DNA of 64,000 nucleotides from positions 124,001 to 188,000 of the forward strand of contig NZ_LAZS01000011.1 in the NCBI RefSeq assembly GCF_002007205.1, in the 5' to 3' direction. Position numbers and translations under genes: made by a program. The notes under the pieces are model-generated. The model saw nothing but the letters and a program-made list of their open reading frames with translations, made no database searches and was not told the origin of the DNA. Shown piece after piece: positions 1-7,919 of the stretch. Numbering within the stretch: position 1 is the stretch's first letter; each line of letters starts with the position of its first letter. Origin of the DNA: Ensifer adhaerens. Its GTDB lineage: Bacteria > Pseudomonadota > Alphaproteobacteria > Rhizobiales > Rhizobiaceae.

Positions 1-1491
1 CGACATCGCCCAGGCCATCGGCTGCTGGTGCAGCGGGATCATAATGACCTCGTCCTTGGCAAACTTCAGCGCTTCGGTTTCGATCGCCAGACGCTTGTCG
101 TGATCCATTTCGAGCGCGGCCTTCTTCACCATCGCGTCAAGTTCCGGATAGGACCAGCCACCGTAGTTGGCGACGCCGGCTGCACCTTCACGCGTCGAGA
201 GAACCTGAACCAGGATCGAATAGGCATCGAGCGTCGGCTCGTTGGCCCAGCCGATCATATAGGCGTCGGACTTGCCGCCGGCGCGCTTCGGTGCCTGGAC
301 GGCGCGCGGGCCGATGTCGAGGGTCGGCTTGAGACCGACGCGCGACAGCATCGAGACGAGCGCACTGCAGACGTCTTCCTCGTTGACGCTCTCGTCGTTC
401 ATGCAGACGAGCGTGAACTCCTTGCCGACGGCGCCGGCCTCTTCAAGGAGCTTCTTGGAGAGTTCCGGATCATAAGCGGTCGGCACGTCGAGCTCGGCGC
501 TGTAGCCGGGGATCTCAGGGGCGACCATGGTGCCGGCGACATGCGACTTGCCGCGCATGACGCGCTTGAAGATCAGCTGACGGTCGATGGCGTGGTCGAT
601 CGCCTGGCGCACCTTGATGTTGTTGAAGAAGTTCTCGCGACCGTCGGCGAAGGTCTCGTGACGGTTGAAGACCATGTGCACCGTGCGCAGGTCCGTGCGC
701 TCGATGACGTTGATGTCCGGGGAACTTTTCAGGCGCTCAAGATCCTGTACGGGAGCGCCATCGGTGAGGTCGATTTCGCCCGAAAGCAGGGCTGCGACGC
801 GGGTCGCTGCCGAGGTGATCGGCATGAATTCGATGCGGTCGAGATTGTGCTTCGGCGCATCCCACCAGTCGTCGTTCTTGATGAGAACCGTCTTGCTGTC
901 GGGAACGCGCGACTCGACCTTGAACGGACCAGTGCCGTTGGTGTTGTAGGTGGCAAAGCCCTCGACCTTGGCGCCGACGTCGGTCGGGAGTTCCGACTTG
1001 TTGTCCACCAGCCAATCCTTGTCGAACATGAAGATGTTGGTCATGTCGTTGAGGAACAGCGGGTTCGGCGAGTTCACTTCGATGTCGACCGTGTAGTCGT
1101 CGACCTTGGTGGTCGAGACATAGGCCGGAATGTTGCCGCGCAGCGGCGAGGTCGGATGGCTGACGCGGGCCATGGAGGCAACAACGTCATCGGCGGTGAA
1201 ATCGGCTCCATTCTGGAACTTCACGCCCTTGCGCAGGTGGAAGCGCCAGACCTTCTCGGAAACCATCTCCCAGCTGGTGGCGAGCGCCGGCTCGACCTTG
1301 AACTCGGGCGTATAGCGCGTCAGGCCCTCATAGACGTGATTGAGGAAGGCCAGGTTCGAGGTGCTGCCATAGGAATAGGGGTCGAGCGAGAAGATGTCCC
1401 GCGGGCTACCCCAGCGCAGCGTCTCGGCGGATGCGGAGGATGCGAGAAAGGCAAATGCCAACCCCGCGAGGAGATGCTTTCTCAGTTTCAT
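1..1491 (-). CDS. ABC transporter substrate-binding protein, family 5 (peptide/nickel type), 3' end outside window
   Basis: Reading the minus strand from the ATG at 1491 gives 497 uninterrupted codons that run off the left edge, so the C-terminus is missing. The N-terminus is a clear signal peptide (MKLRKHLLAGLAFAFLASSASA) of about 22 residues. After it come typical SBP family-5 segments such as DPYSYGSTSNLAFLNHVYEGL, PALATSWE and LRKGVKFQNG. The protein should be periplasmic and deliver a peptide-like or other small solute to an inner-membrane ABC permease; partner genes would lie beyond base 1. The substrate cannot be read from the sequence. An operator-like element lies upstream at 1580-1620. 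The start is supported by the signal peptide. Confidence is high in the family and low in the substrate. Confidence 0.9.
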   Translation of the reverse strand, partial: MKLRKHLLAGLAFAFLASSASAETLRWGSPRDIFSLDPYSYGSTSNLAFLNHVYEGLTRYTPEFKVEPALATSWEMVSEKVWRFHLRKGVKFQNGADFTADDVVASMARVSHPTSPLRGNIPAYVSTTKVDDYTVDIEVNSPNPLFLNDMTNIFMFDKDWLVDNKSELPTDVGAKVEGFATYNTNGTGPFKVESRVPDSKTVLIKNDDWWDAPKHNLDRIEFMPITSAATRVAALLSGEIDLTDGAPVQDLERLKSSPDINVIERTDLRTVHMVFNRHETFADGRENFFNNIKVRQAIDHAIDRQLIFKRVMRGKSHVAGTMVAPEIPGYSAELDVPTAYDPELSKKLLEEAGAVGKEFTLVCMNDESVNEEDVCSALVSMLSRVGLKPTLDIGPRAVQAPKRAGGKSDAYMIGWANEPTLDAYSILVQVLSTREGAAGVANYGGWSYPELDAMVKKAALEMDHDKRLAIETEALKFAKDEVIMIPLHQQPMAWAMS

Positions 1492-2171
1492 GTCGTTCCC
1501 TTTGTTTTCTCATAAGTCGCCATAATCAGGCGCCCTCGCCCACTCGTGAGCAAGCCACCCTAGATTTGAAGCTGTCGGCGACAATGTCAACTATTTTGTC
1601 GACAATTTTGTATGCATAAATGTTTAAAGTCGCATACGGCCGGGAAAGCGCCGGCTCGCGACAGAAAAAAGCGAGTGGAGAATCGAGCGGTAAGCGACAA
1701 CCGTGAGACGAATCGAAACCGAAGAAGTGCTGCAGCCAAATCGCTGACGCAGTATCTCTCGAGACCACGTGCAAACAGGATTCGTCAAAAAACACCGATG
1801 TTTAGAAAATTGGAGCGCGCAGACAGCTGAGGAGCCTGTCCACCAGCGGTCTTGTGAGACCCTGTGTGGCGGTGCGCGCCGCGGTGGCAGCGATTGCCAT
1901 CTCAGAGCCGCGCCAGGATCGGCCGCATATTTTGTGCCTTCCCGGCCCCCCGCTTCGCCCGATCGTCACCCTTCGATCCTCTCGCCGGCGGACGTCTGCG
2001 CGGCATGGACGGTCGCAGATCATCTCCGGCCATGAACAAACGCCCGGCACTTGCGCCCGCTTCATTCGGATCAACGGTGAGAAAAATCCGTGGGCAAGCC
2101 GCGGTCCATGGCTAGGCTCACCGCAACAGCTCTCATAGATTGGCCGCTCGAAAATGTGAGGAGGAATGCGC
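1492..2171. other. Non-coding stretch between divergent genes
   Basis: This 680-base region separates the solute-binding protein gene (minus) from the deoxyribosyltransferase gene (plus). Open frames exist on both strands, but none has a plausible start with a ribosome site or a recognisable protein. The only structure seen is the operator-like AT-rich element at 1580-1620. The right end holds a strong Shine-Dalgarno sequence (GAGGAGG, 2158-2164). Confidence 0.6.
1580..1620. promoter_or_regulatory. Putative GntR-type operator upstream of the solute-binding protein gene
   Basis: The element contains the palindrome TTGTCGACAA followed within a few bases by TTGTATGCATA, in an AT-rich patch about 100-130 bases upstream of the minus-strand start at 1491. 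A very similar arrangement (TTGTCAAATTATTGTATGCATA, minus strand) recurs at 6862-6882. Palindromes of the TTGTnnACAA / TGTATGCATACA kind are typical for GntR-family regulators. The role is inferred. Confidence 0.45.
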
Positions 2172-2741
2172 GTGAAAGTCTATCTCGCTGGCCCGGAAGT
2201 GTTTCTGCCCAATTCGGTCGAGATCCAGAAGGAAAAGGCGGCGCTGGCGCGCGCGGCCGGATTCACGCCGCTCGTGCCAGGCGACCTCGAAATTCCTCCG
2301 GCTCCGACCAAGCACCAGCGCGGCCTTGCGATCTACGCCGTGGACGAAGGCATGATGCTCGCCGCCGACATGATCATCGCCAACCTGACGCCCTTTCGCG
2401 GCATCAGCGCCGATGTCGGCACGGTGTTCGAGCTCGGCTTCATGTGCGGCCGCGGCAAGCACGTCTATGCCTATACCAACACTTCCCGTAGCTACTACGA
2501 GCGTATCCTGCACGACCACTACCGTGGCAACGCCGCCTTGCGTCCCGACGGGCGCATCGCAGGTCCAGACGGGCTCAGCATCGAAGACTTCGACATGGCG
2601 GACAACCTGATGCTGGATGGAGGCATTCTTCGACGGGAAGGCAAGCTCGTTCAGCGCGAAGTGCCGGAAGCCGATCGCCTGACCGACCTCGAAGCCTTCA
2701 AGGAATGCCTGGCGATCGCAGCGAAACGGCATCGGGCATGA
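2172..2741 (+). CDS. Nucleoside 2-deoxyribosyltransferase-like protein
   Basis: The translation starts MKVYLAGPEVFLPN and contains the PLVPGD and ISADVGTVFELGFMCGRGK segments characteristic of the nucleoside 2-deoxyribosyltransferase family. The DxGTxFELG part carries the active-site glutamate of the family. These enzymes cleave or transfer the deoxyribose N-glycosidic bond of nucleosides and are cytosolic. At 189 residues the length is usual. I chose the GTG at 2172 because GAGGAGG at 2158-2164 then lies 7 bases away. An ATG at 2166 would abut the ribosome site and add two residues. The gene stands alone on the plus strand, with a convergent neighbour 33 bases downstream. Substrate preference is not determinable. 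Confidence 0.85.
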   Translation: MKVYLAGPEVFLPNSVEIQKEKAALARAAGFTPLVPGDLEIPPAPTKHQRGLAIYAVDEGMMLAADMIIANLTPFRGISADVGTVFELGFMCGRGKHVYAYTNTSRSYYERILHDHYRGNAALRPDGRIAGPDGLSIEDFDMADNLMLDGGILRREGKLVQREVPEADRLTDLEAFKECLAIAAKRHRA

Positions 2742-2774
2742 CAACAGGCTGAGAACGCCGTCTCGCGACGGCGA

Positions 2775-3563
2775 TCAGTCGCTGGCACAGGGCCACCCCC
2801 CCGGCGTGCTCATGCCAGCGGGAAGCTTGGTCGAGCTGTCGCCGCAAGTCATGTCGACCTGCTCCTGCTCAAGCCCGGTCGCCTCGGACAGGTCCACGCC
2901 CTCGATGCGCGTCAGAAACATGAACGCCCCTTGGAAATCGATCGGGCCGGAGAAACTCGTATTGGTCAGATCGGCGCGCGAAAGATTGGCGTGCGAGAAC
3001 CGGGTTCCGGTGAGTTCCGCCTTGTCGAAGTTCGCGCGACCGAGCTCCGCCTTCTCGAAGCTCGTGCCCGTCAATCGGGCACCACTGAAATTGGCGCGCT
3101 GCAACTCGGAATTGACGAACGACGCCTTCTCGGCCGAGATGCCGGCGAAATTGCAGCGATAGGCTTCGATTTTGGAGAAGTTCGCACCGTTCGCCGCGGC
3201 CCCCGCGACGGACGACCGAACCAGAGTTGCCTTTTCCAGATTGGCTTCAGTCAGATTCGCGCCGCGCAGGTCCGTCAAGGTGAAGTCGGTGTTGACGAGA
3301 TTGGCGCCCTGAAGATCGCTGCCGCCGAGCATCAGGGCTTTCTTGTTGCAGTCGGTCCAATCAGCTCCCGGGGCTGCCGAATCCTTGCAACTGGCGGCTT
3401 GGGCCAACGACGGCGCTGCGAGCGCGACAAGGCATGCGGCCGCCGCCGGAACGACCAGTCCCTTCAACGCGTCAACCGTCATCCTCGATGCCATCGCGCG
3501 CAACGAAAGGGGTTGGCGTGACGTGCCGCACTCCTGGTCGAGATTGATTTTGAGGATGTTCAT
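2775..3563 (-). CDS. Secreted pentapeptide-repeat protein
   Basis: The 262-residue product has a hydrophobic segment (LVVPAAAACLVALAAPSLAQA) ending near residue 56, consistent with a signal peptide. This is followed by about 150 residues of A(D/N)LXX-type pentapeptides (LQGANLVNTDFTLTDLRGA, LTEANLEKATL, LQRANFSGARL, LGRANFDKAEL, LSRADLTNTSF). Such repeats fold as a right-handed quadrilateral beta-helix. Cysteines flank the repeats (SCKDS, DWTDCNKK near the start, DMTCGDS and GWPCASD at the end), which would suit disulfides in the periplasm. The start at 3563 has GGAG 9 bases upstream; internal ATGs at 3494 and 3482 would give a more conventional signal peptide. The biological role is unknown. 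Confidence 0.85.
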   Translation of the reverse strand: MNILKINLDQECGTSRQPLSLRAMASRMTVDALKGLVVPAAAACLVALAAPSLAQAASCKDSAAPGADWTDCNKKALMLGGSDLQGANLVNTDFTLTDLRGANLTEANLEKATLVRSSVAGAAANGANFSKIEAYRCNFAGISAEKASFVNSELQRANFSGARLTGTSFEKAELGRANFDKAELTGTRFSHANLSRADLTNTSFSGPIDFQGAFMFLTRIEGVDLSEATGLEQEQVDMTCGDSSTKLPAGMSTPGGWPCASD

Positions 3564-3614
3564 GGCGCCGCTCCAGGACCCGAGGGTCGAATCGATTGCA
3601 TATCACGTGCTCCG

Positions 3615-3652
3615 CGTGGCTTTCCGGCGACTGGCATCGCCGGAAAGCCACG
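3615..3652. terminator. Perfect 16-bp hairpin between the LysR gene and the pentapeptide gene
   Basis: CGTGGCTTTCCGGCGA (3615-3630) and its exact reverse complement (3637-3652) are separated by the loop CTGGCA. It lies downstream of the LysR stop codon (3718, minus strand) and upstream of the pentapeptide-protein start (3563). No clear T-run follows on either strand, so it may be a terminator, an mRNA 3'-end stabiliser or part of a dispersed palindromic element. Confidence 0.6.
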
Positions 3653-3717
3653 GGTCTTCGTTAAACGTATGACGTTGCTGGCCTTTATGCAAATAACAGA
3701 AATGAAAACGATCCGTT

Positions 3718-4647
3718 TCAAATCGATGCGGCGAGCAGCCAGTCGCGCAGCGCCGCACTCGGTTCCTGCTCGCCGATCGCCGACGGCGACAGCAGATGAT
3801 AGCGCGAACCATCTTCGACAAAACCGAGTGGCGCGCTCAGGATGCCATTATCGATATCGTCACGAACGAGTTGCCATGGCCCGATCGCCACTCCGATCCC
3901 GGCGATCGCCGCCTGAAGGCTGATGTAGAAATGTTCGAAGCTTTGGCCGCGCTGCTCCGGTGCTGGGCAATTGGCCGTCTTCGCCCAGGTTTCCCATGCA
4001 TTCGGCCGCGTTTTCGTATGCAAGGGCACCGCGTCGTTGCGCAATCGGAGCGAACCGCCGACCTCGGCTTCATCGAAGAACGCAAGGACTTTGTCCACGC
4101 GGCAGACCGGACCTATTCGCTCCGGAAACAACGGCACGGCACAGGTGCCATCCGGCCGGGGGAAATCATCACGACGGATCGCCAGATCGATGCCCCGCCC
4201 CAGGGACACCGGCCCGCCTCCGGCAACGAGGTGAACCGCCACGTCCGGGCGCCGCGCCTGAAAATCCGGAAGGCGCGGTATCAGCCAGCGCATCAGCAGG
4301 GTCGGCTCGCAGGAAACCACCAGAGCAGGCGTTTGCGACACCTCTCTGATCTCCCGGACGGCATTCTCCATCAGGCCAAAGCCTTCGCGCACGGCCGCCG
4401 CCAGCTTTCGCCCGGCTTCCGTCAGGAAGACGCGGCGGCTACGGCGCTCGAACAGCGCCACACCCAGATCGTCTTCGATAAGCCGGACCGCACGGCTGAT
4501 GGCACCATGTGTCAGATGGAGCGCGTCTGCGGCGCGGCTGAAGCTCTCCAGCCTGGCCGCCGCCTCGAAACAGCGGAGTGCCGCAAGTGGCGGAAGTCGC
4601 GCCGCCCTGATCTGTGAGTAGAACTCACCGAAATCGTCAGAACTCAT
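3718..4647 (-). CDS. LysR-family transcriptional regulator (GcvA-like)
   Basis: The 309-residue protein has an N-terminal LysR helix-turn-helix (residues about 18-77: LPPLAALRCFEAAARLESFS, AADALHLTHGAISRAVRLIE, LGVALFERRSRRVFLTEAG). A periplasmic-binding-protein-like effector domain follows, and the TLLMRWLIPRLPDF style places it near the GcvA subgroup. It is divergently transcribed from a LysE-type exporter 63 bases away. That is the standard layout in which the LysR protein activates the exporter on sensing its amino-acid-like substrate. An 8-bp inverted repeat lies in the shared promoter region. The effector is not identifiable. The ATG at 4647 gives a full-length protein. Confidence 0.92.
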   Translation of the reverse strand: MSSDDFGEFYSQIRAARLPPLAALRCFEAAARLESFSRAADALHLTHGAISRAVRLIEDDLGVALFERRSRRVFLTEAGRKLAAAVREGFGLMENAVREIREVSQTPALVVSCEPTLLMRWLIPRLPDFQARRPDVAVHLVAGGGPVSLGRGIDLAIRRDDFPRPDGTCAVPLFPERIGPVCRVDKVLAFFDEAEVGGSLRLRNDAVPLHTKTRPNAWETWAKTANCPAPEQRGQSFEHFYISLQAAIAGIGVAIGPWQLVRDDIDNGILSAPLGFVEDGSRYHLLSPSAIGEQEPSAALRDWLLAASI

Positions 4648-4654
4648 CGTTAGT

Positions 4655-4701
4655 CGTTTCTCATGGATTGGCCTATTCAGCCAGAATGAGAGAGAGAAAC
4701 G
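4655..4701. promoter_or_regulatory. Divergent LysR/LysE promoter region with 8-bp inverted repeat
   Basis: CGTTTCTC (4655-4662) and GAGAAACG (4694-4701) form a perfect inverted repeat with 31 bases between the arms. It sits in the 63-base gap between the two divergent start codons. A second, overlapping pair TCTCAT/ATGAGA (4659-4664, 4686-4691) lies inside it. The position fits a LysR-regulator binding site; this is inferred from layout. Confidence 0.5.
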
Positions 4702-4710
4702 GGAAAGACA

Positions 4711-5328
4711 ATGACCGAACTGTTAGCTGTAATGACCATTACGATCCTCGCCGTGGTCAGTCCGGGGCCGGATTTTGCGATGGTGACGCGCAACAGCATG
4801 CTCCTATCGCGGCGGGCCGGCGTCTTGACAGCACTTGGCATCGCCGCCGGCGTCTGGGTCCATGTCACCTATACTTTGCTGGGCGTGGGTTTGTTGATCC
4901 GCCAGTCTCTGCTTCTTTTCACCATGCTGAAGCTCGTCGGTGCCGCCTATCTGATCTGGCTTGGCATCAGAATGCTGCGCGCGAAGCCAGCCCAAGCGGC
5001 CGCCTTGACGGAGCGTCCCGCGCTTTCCGACCTCGGCGCGCTGCGCATGGGCTTTCTGACCAACGCGCTCAATCCAAAGACGACGATCTTTGTCGTCAGT
5101 CTGTTCATGCAAGTCGTTCAGCCGACCACGGCCCTGCCCGCCCAGATGGCGTACGGCGCCTTCATCTCCGCCGCACATCTGATCTGGTTCGCGATTGTTG
5201 CCCTGTTCTTTTCATCGGCCACCGTCAGACTTCGCCTTCTCGCGCTTCGCCACTGGATCGATCGGGCATTCGGCGCCCTGCTCGTCGGCTTCGGCGCCTT
5301 GCTGGCAACGGCAAGCGTGACGCGTTAG
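4711..5328 (+). CDS. LysE/RhtB-family amino-acid exporter
   Basis: This 205-residue hydrophobic protein opens with MTELLAVMTITILAVVSPGPDFAMVTRNS, the hallmark N-terminus of LysE/RhtB transporters (SPGPD motif). It continues with GIAAGVWVHVTYTLLGVG and GFLTNALNPKTTIFVVSLFMQ, the conserved NPK segment. Five to six membrane helices are expected. Members export amino acids or small metabolites through the inner membrane, driven by the proton gradient. The ribosome site GGGAAAG (4701-4707) precedes the ATG. The divergent LysR gene is its likely regulator. The exact substrate is not readable from sequence. Confidence 0.92.
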   Translation: MTELLAVMTITILAVVSPGPDFAMVTRNSMLLSRRAGVLTALGIAAGVWVHVTYTLLGVGLLIRQSLLLFTMLKLVGAAYLIWLGIRMLRAKPAQAAALTERPALSDLGALRMGFLTNALNPKTTIFVVSLFMQVVQPTTALPAQMAYGAFISAAHLIWFAIVALFFSSATVRLRLLALRHWIDRAFGALLVGFGALLATASVTR

Positions 5329-5431
5329 GCGACGCTTGGTCGCAGATCGACGCTTTCATTCTCTGCTGTAGACACTTGCTCGAATTCCAGAAACCATGCA
5401 ATATCCATACAATTCGGAAAGAGGTATTGCG

Positions 5432-6829
5432 ATGGCGGACGAACGCTTTGAGATTACGTGGCAACCGGCAATCCGCAAATCGGATGGGCCTCTCTATCTC
5501 GCCATAGCAGATGCCATTGCCGCCGATATCAGCGAGGGGCGCCTTTCGGAAGGCATGCGGCTTCCGCCGCAACGCGTCCTTGCCGAGACGCTCGGCATCG
5601 ATTTTACCACCGTCAGCCGCGCCTATAACGAGGCGAGACATCGCGGCCTGGTCGAGGGCCGGGTGGGCCAGGGCACTTATGTGAAGACGCGGCGCCTGCG
5701 AACCAGCCGCCCGCCGACCGGCGGCCTCGTCGACATGAGCATGAACCTGCCACCGTTGTTCGACGATCCGATCCTGGCCGCACGCCTTTGGGCCGACATG
5801 GCGGCACTACAGGCCGATCACGGGCTTGAGCTCCTGATGCGATATCAGCCTCCCGGCGGAGCCCCGCACAACCGCGCGGCAGGCGCCGCCTGGCTGAAAC
5901 CCAGGCTGGGCGACATTCCGCCGGAGCGCGTGCTGGTTTGCGCCGGCGCCCAGGGGGCTCTGCTTGCGGCGATTGGCAACCTGGCGAAAGCCGGAGAGAT
6001 GATTTGCGCCGAGACAATCACCTACCCCGGCCTCCGCGCGCTCGCCGCGCATCTCGGCATCAGGCTTCAAGGCCTCGCCATGGACCGAGAAGGCCTCTTG
6101 CCCGCAGCTTTTGAAGACCTCTGCTCGAAAGAAACGCCAAAGGCGCTCTATTGCAATCCGACGCTTCACAACCCTACGACAGCGACACTCTCGCTCGAAC
6201 GGCGCCAGGCGATCGTCGCCATTGCGAGGCGGCACGGCGTGGCGATCATCGAAGACGATGCCTATGGCGCCCTTCCCGCGGCCGCGCCGCGTCCACTGGC
6301 GGCACTGGCACCTGATCTCGTCTACTATGTCGGCGGCCTCGCAAAATGCCTGTCGCCCGCCTTGCGCATCGCCTATCTCGTCGTACCGGACAGCCGCAGC
6401 TCGGTCCGCATCGAAGGCGCAATCCGGGCAACGGTCGGCATGGCGTCCCCTCTTGCGGCCGCCATCGCCGCGCGCTGGATCGAGGACGGAACAGCCGACG
6501 CCGTGCTAGCCGCGATACGCGGCGAGACGGCGGCAAGGCAGCGCATCGTCGCGGAACTTCTTCCAGCCGGCGTCGCGCAAACGAATCCGCACGCCTTTCA
6601 TGCCTGGCTGCGCCTGCCGAGCCCCTGGACGCGCGGCGAATTGAGCGCGCGATTGCAGGCGGCTGGCATCAGCGTCGTCGCAAGCGACGCCTTTGCGCTC
6701 GGCGCGCCACCTGAAGCCGTGCGCCTCGGCCTCGGGGCGGCCGCGAACCACGCGGAGTTGCGACGCAGCCTTCTGGTCATCACAGACCTCATCGGCCTGT
6801 CTCCGGCCGCCTCCAGCCTCGTGGTATAG
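5432..6829 (+). CDS. MocR-type regulator (GntR wHTH fused to PLP aminotransferase-like domain)
   Basis: The N-terminal 75 residues form a GntR winged helix (GPLYLAIADAIAADISEGRL, LPPQRVLAETLGIDFTTVSR, GLVEGRVGQGTYV). About 370 residues of fold-type I aminotransferase domain follow. The PLP lysine is visible in GLAKCLSPALRI (K305) and other cofactor-site residues in YCNPTLHNPTT and EDDAYG. MocR proteins use PLP as an effector handle rather than for transamination and usually control vitamin B6 or amine/amino-acid genes. I set the start at the ATG at 5432, which has AAAGAGG 7 bases upstream; an upstream in-frame ATG at 5396 lacks a site. The target genes are not evident. The protein is 465 residues, usual for the family. 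Confidence 0.9.
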   Translation: MADERFEITWQPAIRKSDGPLYLAIADAIAADISEGRLSEGMRLPPQRVLAETLGIDFTTVSRAYNEARHRGLVEGRVGQGTYVKTRRLRTSRPPTGGLVDMSMNLPPLFDDPILAARLWADMAALQADHGLELLMRYQPPGGAPHNRAAGAAWLKPRLGDIPPERVLVCAGAQGALLAAIGNLAKAGEMICAETITYPGLRALAAHLGIRLQGLAMDREGLLPAAFEDLCSKETPKALYCNPTLHNPTTATLSLERRQAIVAIARRHGVAIIEDDAYGALPAAAPRPLAALAPDLVYYVGGLAKCLSPALRIAYLVVPDSRSSVRIEGAIRATVGMASPLAAAIAARWIEDGTADAVLAAIRGETAARQRIVAELLPAGVAQTNPHAFHAWLRLPSPWTRGELSARLQAAGISVVASDAFALGAPPEAVRLGLGAAANHAELRRSLLVITDLIGLSPAASSLVV

Positions 6830-6844
6830 GGGCCACCGGGCGAA

Positions 6845-6882
6845 ATTGTCGCATGTATGTATGCATACAATAATTTGACAAT
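6845..6882. promoter_or_regulatory. Palindromic operator-like element downstream of the MocR gene
   Basis: TGTATGCATACA (6858-6869) is a perfect 12-bp palindrome nested inside ATTGTC (6845-6850) and GACAAT (6877-6882), giving two concentric dyads. It lies 16 bases after the MocR stop codon and about 125 bases before the DUF983 gene. The motif resembles GntR-family sites and shares TTGTATGCATA with the element near 1608. Regulator and target are unknown. Confidence 0.5.
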
Positions 6883-7004
6883 GTATGCTTTTCGGCGCCT
6901 AATCCTGATGAGCCTGAGGCGGCCGCAAGATTAGGCTGGCCGCATATCCAGGCAATCTCGGCGCTGAACCCAAGCGCCAACCAGAACGCCTGAAAGGAAC
7001 GAAC

Positions 7005-7415
7005 ATGTCTTCCGATAGTGATTGGCCGCCAATCCCGCCCATGCAGACCGGCTTGCGCGGTCGCTGCCCGCGCTGCGGCCAAGGCCACCTCTTCAATGGC
7101 TTCCTGAAAATGCGCAAGGAATGCGAAGTCTGCGGCCTGGACTACTCCTTCGCGGATCCCGCTGACGGCCCCGCCTTCTTCGTCATCTGCTTCGCCTGCG
7201 TACCGAGCGTTTTTCTTGGGGTCTGGCTGGAAGTCCAATACAGCGCGCCACTGTGGGTCCACCTGCTGGTCACCGGGCCCTTCATGCTGCTGACCTGCAT
7301 CCCGCCTCTTCGACCTCTGAAGGGCTGGCTCGTCTCAAGTCAGTTTTTCTACAAGGCGGAGGAAGGCAAAGTCGTAAGGCGCAACATCGAGCCGCCCGTA
7401 GCGACGACGCAGTAG
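7005..7415 (+). CDS. DUF983 family membrane protein with zinc-ribbon
   Basis: The 136-residue protein has an N-terminal four-cysteine zinc-ribbon-like module (CPRCGQGHLF and CEVCGLD, residues about 22-47), then FADPADGPAFF, the family signature. Two hydrophobic helices follow (FVICFACVPSVFLGVWLEV and a second containing LLVTGPFMLLTCIPPL). This is the DUF983 arrangement, widespread in alphaproteobacteria and of unknown function. It should be an inner-membrane protein. AAAGGA lies about 8 bases before the ATG at 7005. A strong hairpin with a short T-tract follows at 7484-7513. Confidence 0.88.
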   Translation: MSSDSDWPPIPPMQTGLRGRCPRCGQGHLFNGFLKMRKECEVCGLDYSFADPADGPAFFVICFACVPSVFLGVWLEVQYSAPLWVHLLVTGPFMLLTCIPPLRPLKGWLVSSQFFYKAEEGKVVRRNIEPPVATTQ

Positions 7416-7919
7416 CTCTTCAGGAGCCGCCTTCGCACACCGGCGGCACTTAAAAGCCGCAAGAATACCCCTAAAAAATAATTGCGCCGCCAACTGTTGA
7501 TAGTTGACGGCGCTTTCACCGGAAGCCTCTCTTCTCAAAGGCTGGCTCTACGTAAAATAACAAAATTCAGACGTCAATGTGCGACCTGTGAAGTTTTTAT
7601 GAGAGCATTTCGTCATATAATGAGTTCGGTTTTAATATAATTCGGAGTCATTACTATCATTTTTAAGATAAACTTATTTTAGAAATATATGATAGTTGCT
7701 TGTATGCAACAGTTTATAGTAATAGCCTTTAACAAACTCCCAAACCGCGTTTGTTGCAAAACTGTCTTGTTTTTTGTGATAGCGGTGTCGCCGCTGCCCG
7801 CTGCGAGTCATCGCAGTGGTTCATTTTCGTAGCAGCGCGAGCGAGGTAACCGATAAATCTCTGGGGGACACCAGGGCCGGGCCTTGTTGACCTTGATAAC
7901 CATTAGAGAGATCGATCGA
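7416..7919. other. Long intergenic region and AT-rich leader of the porin gene
   Basis: This roughly 500-base stretch begins with the terminator hairpin of the DUF983 gene (7484-7513). It continues with an unusually AT-rich block (about 7540-7760) and ends in the untranslated leader of the porin gene. No credible open frame was seen. A long, AT-rich upstream region is expected of a highly expressed and regulated outer-membrane porin, but no specific site could be assigned. Confidence 0.55.
7484..7516 (+). terminator. Rho-independent-type terminator after the DUF983 gene
   Basis: GCGCCGCCAACT (7484-7495) pairs with AGTTGACGGCGC (7502-7513) with one C-A mismatch; the loop is GTTGAT. The hairpin is followed by TTT, about 70 bases after the stop codon at 7415. 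Confidence 0.6.

Noticed and set aside
28-1515. 495-codon open frame on the plus strand
   Set aside because: It is antisense to the solute-binding protein read on the minus strand, which has a signal peptide and family motifs. The plus frame gives an arginine/glycine/valine-rich sequence without recognisable domains, typical of an antisense shadow in GC-rich DNA.
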